Positions 56,191 to 64,000 of a stretch of DNA of 64,000 bases are shown piece by piece; the first letter of the stretch is position 1, and the number at the start of each line of letters is the position of its first letter. A model generated the notes under the pieces. The model did no database searches, was not told the DNA's origin, and saw only the letters and a list, made by a program, of their open reading frames with translations. The translations under genes and the position numbers were made by a program. This stretch comes from Margaritispora aquatica (taxonomy: Eukaryota > Ascomycota > Leotiomycetes > Helotiales > Discinellaceae): positions 186,001 to 250,000 of the forward strand of contig VJWN01000030.1 of the NCBI GenBank assembly GCA_007644065.1. The letters run 5' to 3'.

Positions 56191-59100
56191 GCCATCAATA
56201 AAGCATACTGGACAACTTAATTGCATATGATTCGACATGCACGCGCTTCGAATATACTGGCGTCTCTCGTTTTCTTCTCAAATTTCATTCATTAGGGCAC
56301 ATGGGAAGGAGCAAATTTGGTGTTACTGCATCTGGTTGCATTCAGCATCTCGATTACATTGTAGCGTGGTTGATGGTCATGAGATTCCCCATACGCGTTG
56401 TGGCAATTCCATGGAGTTGAAGTAGGATCTTGGCAATAGGAGGGTGGCATTGATGGTGTTACTGCGTGGTCTCTTTGATTTTGATTCATCATATCTGGTG
56501 TGTTTACTTTCTGTCGTTTCTTGTCTTGGCGTCAATCCTGAAGAGAAACTCGAGCGCAAGCTGGCAAGCTTGATAAAAACCATTTCGCGGTCGAATGTAC
56601 GATTGCTACAAGCTAGGCATGGTTGGGATGGATACAGGGCAAGGCAACAACCAACAACAAATACATTGAAAGAGGGGTGGAAAAGGCGTCTCATACCGCA
56701 CGAAGGGATTCTGGGATTGTGGTCTGATTTTATTTTGGCTCAGCATGGCTCGGCACGGGCATCATTACATTTTGCTTGATAGCTCGCATCTTGGTTTTTT
56801 TTTTCCACTTGTTAGCAATTTCCGGAAATGGGCACGCATAATGATGGATTCCAGGCTTGTTCGGCGGCGGGATTGTACTCTGCTTTGGCATATGGATCTG
56901 GGCGTTTTATCGGACCTTCACACCATGCCACTAGATTCCTATAAGAAAGACTATAGTAGTTATATTTCCTCCTGTCGAATGGAATGCATGTGTGATTGGT
57001 GTTAGACTTGGTGATTGTTATGGGATCTGATTTGTCTTTATCGGATGTAGGATATAAGTAAAAGGAATAGAGATATAGCGGATATGTGTTTACATTGTGC
57101 ATCATTTTTTGAATGTGTTCTAAAGAGAAAAGACATGTTTCTAGGTGTTTAATTCCAGTTAACTTGTAGGTACATACAGCCTTCAACATATCTGGTCACG
57201 ATATCAGAGTCTACAATCGGATCCTACTACTTCATACGCTTGAACGGTTCAAGACTAGCTCCAAGACGAAGCGAGACCGCGCTAAGGAAATTTATCGACC
57301 AAAACTTCGCGCTCGAGTTCCTCACAGACAAACCAACAACCTCAAATTGTTAACCACCTCCCAGGTCTTTCATCCTCGTTCCAGCATGTATCAACTGCAT
57401 GGCATATGTATGTGATCATTCAATTAATCCTGCGCAATGGTTTGCTGCCTTGCTACACGATCAAAATGGTACGTACATCTCGATCTCCTCCCCCGTTCTA
57501 CAACCAACCTTTTCTTCTTTCTATGATGAACTTTCGTGTCGCCCCTATCTTACAAAGCTTCGGCTTGGATGGTGATTAACCTGTCTTAACCAAACGGACT
57601 ATCTGATATTCAAAGACCCTCCCAGCCTCACACTTCTTGCAGCTATTCGTCGCACAGCCTTGCTAACGTGCTTCAAGACAGATCCCTGAACATCCAACTG
57701 TAAGCTACGAGTTCTACTTCTTTTTCTGCCAGCGCGATTGCGTCCTCGACCCGACATAAAATGATGAGAAAAACAATATTATTTAATTCATATACACCGT
57801 GAATGAACAAACTGGTTCGATTACCTGAACTTTGTCGAGAGGACGAGATCGCTGCGGGGAATATCTATTGATGGGATGGGGAGCTGACTGGCTTTCCACA
57901 GAACTTCGCAGATGTGGATTTATTGAGTTTCAAGGCGCAGATTGACTGGTAGGTTCGATTTTTGATTTTTTTCTATTTTGATGGTGTGGAGAGGTGTGGC
58001 CTATGATGCAAATATTCCATGCTAATGCTTAGGGCACTTTGTGCCTGATGCTGAAAAAAAGACTTTTCATCTTTCGACTGAGGCTTGTCATGTTTCCTGC
58101 AGATTTGGAGAACTTTAAAGAATCAAGCTAATTCTTACAAAGACTTTTTTAGGGCATGCTTCCACGGATTTGGTGTTTGCTTCATTGTAGACTTAGATAC
58201 AGCTCTTGAGCTCTGGATTGTTTGCATGATTTTGCATCCGGGCAAGTGCCGTTCCAACGTTCGTCTCTATGATAATCACAACGAAAAACTATTCTACAAA
58301 ATGCTTTCAACATGCCATGAATTATCGTGTATATGCAATCTTTTTCTTCACTGCCACCAATGAACGTCCAGTAGAATTGATGGAAGCTAAGTATTACTGT
58401 GATCTGATCTCTGCAATACGGTGAGAGATAATCTGGTTTGGCATGTTTTGTGAAAAGCTATCCTGGGCATGTTTACAGCAAGGCTGAAGGCAACCTCATT
58501 GCAACAAGTTCTTGTCCCTTGGGAGTATCTAACAGCTCTGACGAAGCTTGGGATTAGCCAGGTACAAGAAATGCATATTTGCTGGAAAGTTGATATGTTG
58601 CTCGCCGATACAATCCACCAACTCCATTGGTCCAAGTCGCTTTGCTCCAACGCAGTGGAAAATTATTCCCATTACGCTGCTGTCGGGCGTCTTGAAATGC
58701 CGCTCCATCTCATTGACTTATACGAATACTCTTAATGCTGACTTTACGTCAAAGAGTAAACCATGGAACCGTATCTCTAGAGGTGAAGGTTCCAAAGATT
58801 TCTAGAAAAAAGACTAGCAACAAGAGGAGTCTGACAACACAATGCCATTCCTGAAAACCCTCGCAGTGTAGCGCGAAATGGAATACTGATCCTCAGTCAT
58901 ATATCAAAGTCAACCAAGGAACACGAGTTCATGCATGCAGCACAACGCCAATTCAAAAGCACAACAACTACCATAGAATCGGATCTTGATCGATCTTACC
59001 ATTATCTCTACAACCCGGACCACAACAGAGAAAGAGAGCACGATATCCTTATCCTGCATTGTACATTAGCAGCAGCAGCATCAAACAGACAGCATCCTCC

Positions 59101-61053
59101 TCCTTCTTCTCGCGGGGAACAGCAAAACAGCTCAGCTAAGATCTCACCAATACTTCACTTGCGATCTGGGATCTGAAATCGAGACATTTGGGTCTCAGCA
59201 TTGGTATCTATTCCCGTGTGCTGAGCGGGTACAGCAAGCACACTTTACGTCCGCACATTGACATCGCCATCTCAATATCAATATCAAATTCCAAGTTTGA
59301 GTTCCAATATAGTTACAGTACTTGCACTCATGGAAGTCTGGGGAGCTTTTGACATTAACAGCGCCAGCGACAGCGACAGCGACCGCAAGATCAAACTCAA
59401 ATATTACGTTCGTTCGTTCGTACTATGGCTGTCCAGCTATCGTGACGTCGGTGTCGGTATCGGTGTCAGTGTCAGTGTCAGTCTCGCATTAGCAGCAGTT
59501 CATAGTACCAACTCACAGCACCAGTTCAGAGGAGACAGGACACAGAATACAGACCTCTTTTGGTGCAGGCCAGGAACGAATGATACATCACCATCGCCAT
59601 CTACCTGTCCCTGTCCCTGTCCCTGTCCCTATACCGCAAAATGCAGGTTCGTCACAATTTACTACTAGGATTAAAACGCGGGGTCGTGGAGTGCCGAGAG
59701 ACAAAAAGAACCATTGGGGGTTCTGCGCTGGCTGGCTGGTTGGTGGGCTGTCGATTGCTGGCGATGATAATGATAGTGGGAGATCAAGGTAAGGTGCACG
59801 TACCGGTCCAAGTGGATAGCGCGAAGGATTGCACATCCTTGGGGTATTGTGACGTGACGCTAGCAGGAACAAGACTCGACAGTGAGGGCAGAGAGTGAGT
59901 GCAGAGAAAGCATCATGCATACGATTAGGAGATGAGGAGAAAGAGTCAAGTACAAGAAGGAAAAGAGGACATGGTGAGGTGAGGTGAGGTTGTTCATTCC
60001 TCCAAGCTCACTTACGGTGCTACGTACTGTATGTAGTTAGTTGGGAGGTAGGGTAGTATTACTTGAGGTACGTACTTACGACTTTTTGTCGAAATTATAT
60101 ATGTATGCATATATTGGTGTTTCCAGACGAGCTATTTTGCGTAGGATGCTGTGTAGGATGTTGTGCTGTGCTAGAAAGCAGCAGTAGCAGTAGTAGAGAA
60201 GTGTTTGCTTTGCTTTCAAGACACATATATCTTTATCTTTATTTACTTTCACATTCACGTTCATTTGTCTTGTTGGTCCATCCAATATATTGTCCTGTTC
60301 AATCTATTATCTATCATCTATCATCTACCAACCACGCTACAGGCGATGAGTGAAGACAAGAAAGGGAAAAGACAAGATGCCTACTGACTCACTTACCTGT
60401 AAAAACCTACCATCCTCCTTCACTTGCTGCTCGGTTGGCGACCATGGCGATGAGTTCGGGATAGGTATGTATTGCACACTTTCTCGCAGGTGCACAAGAG
60501 TGAGAGCAAGAAGAAGAGGCCGACGATATTCTATGTGAATGAGAGTCTTGGGAGTGAGATGAGAGCCACCAGATTCGGAATATAGTGAGAATTGTACATA
60601 AATGAATAGCGAGGACGGAAGAACCGATACGGGTATGGGAAATAGGAATATGAGATACTTGAGGATAAGAAAAGAGGTGCTCAAACGTACCTGGGATATT
60701 GTAGATACAAGGACAAGAGCATGAGGTTCTAGCTTGTACCTTATGTTAGGATCTGGTTGATGAATCAATGGGGGAGAGGTGAAGTTCTTGGACAGATTCG
60801 AACTATTTTTAGATTTGTTTTCTCTTACAGTATATCGCAAACATTGTGATGCTCTCATCCTAGAGTCTCGTAGATTTTTTTTTTTTTCTATAAAAGAGGC
60901 AAATAGTAGAAAAGATTCAAGTCGTCGTACCGAGACCGCCACTTCTAAGTCGCCACACATCCAGCCCAAAGTTCAAAATAAATGAATATACATTGCTACA
61001 CGCACAGAATGAAATTAATATGTGAACCAAAAATGATCGAAAAAAAGTAAACG
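56191..61053. other. 4.9-kb gene-poor region
   Basis: It starts with the Whi3-like 3' end. Numerous open frames (up to 210 codons on the minus strand at 60337-60969) lack domains. Short repeats include GACAGC near 59360-59380, GTCAGT near 59450-59490 and CCTGTC near 59603-59632. I see no RNA gene or mobile element. Confidence 0.5.
61040..61046 (-). terminator. RNA polymerase III terminator (T7)
   Basis: Seven T residues on the minus strand, 8 nt downstream of the tRNA-Pro 3' end. Confidence 0.75.
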
Positions 61054-61146
61054 GGCCTAATCCGGGATCGAACCGGAGACCTCTTACAGTCGAGATGGCG
61101 ATGAAGCCTACCCAAAGCAAGAATTCTACCACTGAACTATCAGGCC
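61054..61146 (-). tRNA. tRNA-Pro(UGG) with intron
   Basis: On the minus strand the acceptor pairs GGCCTGA with TTAGGCC over all seven positions (one G-T). The D arm TAGTTCAGTGGTAGAAT, anticodon stem CTTGC/GTAAG, loop TTTGGG with anticodon TGG, and T arm TCCGG-TTCGATC-CCGGA are complete. An intron of about 22 nt follows position 37; proline UGG tRNAs contain introns in yeasts as well. Confidence 0.92.
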
Positions 61147-61964
61147 TGTATTCGAATCATTGCGGGAACCTGAATGTCAAACCACGCTGTTGATTGGATG
61201 GGAGAGATAGCGTTGTGTGGGTATATGTAGGCTATGCTTGAGCGCGTGGCGTGATGTGTGTGTGTGGTGGGATGATTGGGCGGTGAGAAGCGAGGGGCGA
61301 TGTGGGGCTAAGCGAGATTGATGGTAAATCTGCTTGTTTATTGTTGAAGGCGTGAATCACTATCTACGTTATTATCTTCAATGAGATGACTATCCTCAAG
61401 GTTTCTGTGGTGCTACGGGAAGATTGAATGAAATATCCCGCCGAAGCGCAAACATCCCAGAGTAGTGTCAGAGCAGCAAGACTGTATGTAGAACTCGCTC
61501 TATTCCATATCCTAATAGTAATGAACTACTACTACCTAAAGAACCCAACGCAGTTGAACTCCATATCAACTTATACATGGACGTACCGGCAATTTATGAT
61601 ATGTAGAAATTAAATCCATGGCAACCAAACGGACAATCCTTTTGACCGGAATTGTGGAGTTTTAGCCGTACGGTCGGGATAACTACAAACGAGATGGCTA
61701 AGTACCCTATATTCCAGGAAACAACACCCAAGGAGTACGCGAGAGAAAACATATCCAATTGGCCCGCTAATCCCAGTTGCCCCCATTCTGTCGAATCTGG
61801 TCACTCAAAAACGTAACTACTGGAGAAAAGACTCTCGATTTTACCGTTCCCAATGACCAATATAACTTCTTAAGCGAGGATGTTTATCCTAGCGACAATG
61901 CAGTATTAAAGCACCATCTATCATCCGCCAAGTACGACATTCAATGTTGCTGAACATCATCACA
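61147..61964. other. intergenic region upstream of the esterase gene
   Basis: 818 bp. The part next to the tRNA contains its likely internal-promoter context only; the last part is the promoter and leader of the esterase gene (CATCACAATG). No other feature. Confidence 0.5.
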
Positions 61965-63029
61965 ATGAAGTCCGCCTCGGTATTTATCTTCTTGATTGGA
62001 GCTGTGCTGGCTAGCCGGCCTAGCTTTATCAAATCAAGGCGACCATTCTCCCCAGCATTGTCAAATGTCTTTGCATTGTAAAACACACAAGATCCCGTTT
62101 TCCAGCGCTTGCTAACAGCTTCAGTGGCGATTCCTACACCACTGTTGGGTTTGATGTGAACGGCCTCCAGCCTAATGCGTCAAATCCGATCGGAAATCCA
62201 GCATTTCCCGGCAGCACTGTAAGTACTAGCCATATTTTAATTTATGTTAATACAGGGGGAAAATAACAGACCGGCTTGAGGGTTTGGCATCGGGTTGCCC
62301 AGTCATTCGGCGAAATTCCTGCTGATAATCCTACAGACGAGCGGTGGAAGTAATTGGATCGAAAATCTGATCACAAAAGATAATCGCACCCTGTCTTTGG
62401 CCTATGACCTTGCAGTTTCCGGCGCAACCGTCGATTCCACACTCGTGGCGCCATACAAATCATCAGTCAAGTCATTCGTACAACAAGTTGTGTACTTCCA
62501 AAACCACTATTCCGCGCACACGGATCTGTGGAACGGCACTAACTCGCTCTTCACCGTCTGGTTTGGCATTAACGATATCAATAATGGCTATTACGCTTCG
62601 CCCAGCAACTGGACAGCACTAGCGCCTCTCGTCGTCAGCCAGTATTTTGCACAAGCGCAGCTGCTGTACGGGCTTGGCGCGAGGAAGTTTCTGTTCCTAA
62701 CCGTGCCGCCGTTCTGGAAGGCGCCGACATTCCTAACCAGGAATGATACGGCGAGAGCTGAGCTAGAGGCGACAGTCGATGACTTCAATTGCTTGCTGGG
62801 AAAGGCATATCAGAGTTTCAAGAGCAACAAAACGGATGTGAAGACTTGGTTGTTCAATACAACAACCGTTTTTAATACGGTGCTGGCGAATCCTACAGCT
62901 TATGGATCAGCAAATGCAGCTTGCTCGAACAAGAATGGTGTTACCTGCTTGTGGTGGGATTACTTGCATCCGGGGTTAGCGATTCACAAGTTGTTAGCTG
63001 ATACTGTGGCAAACTTGACCAGGTTTTAA
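61965..63029 (+). CDS. secreted GDSL/SGNH acetylesterase, CE16-like
   Basis: Exons 61965..62077, 62125..62218 and 62337..63029 join to 299 residues. A signal peptide ([17 protein letters not shown]) is followed by [12 protein letters not shown] (block I with the nucleophile Ser), formed across the first splice junction, then FGINDINNG (block III, GxND) and [16 protein letters not shown] (block V with the DxxH dyad). Order and spacing match fungal carbohydrate esterase family 16, exo-acetylesterases that deacetylate xylo- and other oligosaccharides outside the cell. Several N-glycosylation sequons (NRT, NGT, NWT, NDT, NKT) support secretion. The second intron is 118 nt, longer than usual, so an alternative small exon is possible. 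Confidence 0.88.
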
Positions 63030-63381
63030 GAAACAGGAAGAGGATCAACGCCGTCTTCGGCAGCAAGAGTGGTGTAGTGGTTGAGAACTAGCACGTGAGA
63101 GGCGTGAATCACCACGTAAAACGATTACTTGAAATACGTAGTCGAAGTAAAAACATTTCAGAGTAGTGTCGGAGAAGCAGGACAACGCAGCAACAACGGC
63201 GAGCATAGGAACTTGCACGAAGACGGCGGCAATGATAATCACAGAGAGGTATCATATTGAATCATTCAGGGCATCGTTTCCTTTGAAGAGTCAATGAATA
63301 GTTTCTGTCCTAGGCCGTTACATCATTATTGTCCCGAAGGTCCCACATAAAGTCGTAAACTGCTGATTTGCCTTGAAAGCC
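63030..63381. other. convergent intergenic region
   Basis: 352 bp between the esterase gene and the last minus-strand gene. Presumed 3' untranslated sequence only. Confidence 0.45.
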
Positions 63382-63951
63382 TCAATCTCGCCTTACTTTT
63401 CCATGATGCACAACACTACCACCTCCCACAAATGTAAGTCCAAAAGTTCCCGCAGATACCCAAGTTCTGTCATCACACCGCTCACACCTATAGCCGAAGG
63501 ACCTTGACTTATACACTATAAATTGCCATTCACTACCGCTATCCCGTACAGGACGAAGGGCATCCTCTTTGCAGAAGAAGCATGGTACTCTGTTGAATGG
63601 TCCAAAGGCAAAGTTAGCCATTTCTTCTTCTGCTCTAGCCTTAGCACTCTGTTCAGCGGCACTGATGGGTGGTTCTGGGGTAGTAGAATCGCCTGTTTCA
63701 TTCAACGTCTCCGTACCGTCATCGGATTGCCCCTCAGAATTGGGTTCTCCATCTTCCTCTTCTTCATCGTCGTCGTTGTTATCACCAAGAACGATTTCAA
63801 GTGGGGTTGCAACCGAGTACTGCTTGTTTGCACCTTGGTTGCTAACAACTAGAGTACGCGATCTTTGCATATAATCAGTATGCACAACAGTCAGTTTTAG
63901 ATGTTCTGTATCGGGAACATCATTGAAAGTAGAGTTTGCCCCGTGCCGCAT
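63382..63951 (-). CDS. hypothetical protein with two CX2C pairs, possibly 5'-incomplete
   Basis: A continuous frame of 189 residues from an ATG in ACAATG context at 63951. The N-terminal half is polar, with a strongly acidic run (GDNNDDDEEEEDGE). The C-terminal half has CFFC and CERC about 37 residues apart, a spacing compatible with a zinc ribbon. No family is recognised. The window ends 49 bp upstream, so further 5' exons cannot be excluded. Confidence 0.55.
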   Translation of the reverse strand: MRHGANSTFNDVPDTEHLKLTVVHTDYMQRSRTLVVSNQGANKQYSVATPLEIVLGDNNDDDEEEEDGEPNSEGQSDDGTETLNETGDSTTPEPPISAAEQSAKARAEEEMANFAFGPFNRVPCFFCKEDALRPVRDSGSEWQFIVYKSRSFGYRCERCDDRTWVSAGTFGLTFVGGGSVVHHGKVRRD

Positions 63952-64000
63952 TGTGACATTGAGGAAGCATGGCAGCTTCTGCTCAGTTCAATCAACATCC

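Noticed and set aside
55336..56238. 300-codon open frame on the minus strand
   Set aside because: Antisense to the Whi3-like gene, whose RRM and family-specific motif prove the plus-strand frame; composition looks like a mirror of it.
60337..60969. 210-codon minus-strand open frame
   Set aside because: No domain, mixed composition, repeats at one end and no homologous motif; treated as chance.

Overview
This window is a nuclear chromosome segment of a filamentous ascomycete (Pezizomycotina; the gene styles would fit Leotiomycetes, but that placement is an impression and not tested). The evidence is short GT-AG introns of about 45-120 nt with GTRWGT donors, AT-rich spacers full of microsatellites, a HET-domain gene, a Zn2Cys6 regulator, fungal-only families (AreA-like domain protein, Whi3/Scw1) and intron-containing nuclear tRNA genes. 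All gene models below were assembled by hand from reading frames and splice signals. Joined lengths are multiples of three, but no model has transcript support.

Layout. 0-9.8 kb: a short-chain dehydrogenase, an Rsr1/Bud1-type Ras GTPase in nine exons, and a divergent leucine-degradation pair, mccB (3-methylcrotonyl-CoA carboxylase beta) and ivdA (isovaleryl-CoA dehydrogenase), sharing a 297-bp promoter. 9.8-18.8 kb: mostly simple repeats around one AreA-domain-like gene. 18.8-28.7 kb: a mitochondrial-type SDR, a 359-bp MITE with TA flanks, a secreted or membrane DUF7728-like protein, a small multi-pass membrane protein, and mccA (biotin-carrying alpha subunit), which completes the leucine pathway about 17 kb from its partners. 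29.5-31.3 kb: a HET-domain gene.

31.6-43.7 kb is the most interesting part: a sulfur-themed neighbourhood. A Blh/ETHE1-type persulfide dioxygenase is divergent from a YeeE/TsuA-type sulfur-compound transporter. Next to them lie a Zn2Cys6 regulator, a glutathionyl-hydroquinone-reductase-like glutathione transferase and a SulP sulfate permease whose upstream kilobase holds three CACGTGA boxes. In bacteria the first two genes occur together in BigR-type sulfide-detoxification operons. A linked fungal set with its own regulator would be a plausible undescribed sulfide/thiosulfate oxidation and sulfate-handling module.

44-49 kb: an inverted-repeat element, a decayed ubiquitin-hydrolase-like pseudogene (nonsense codons, frameshifts and an exact 17-bp duplication) bracketed by two tRNA-Gly(UCC)-like genes, and a truncated third tRNA copy. 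49-64 kb: long gene-poor spacers, an intronless Whi3/Scw1 RNA-binding protein gene, a tRNA-Pro(UGG) with intron, a secreted GDSL/CE16-type esterase and a hypothetical gene that reaches close to the window end.
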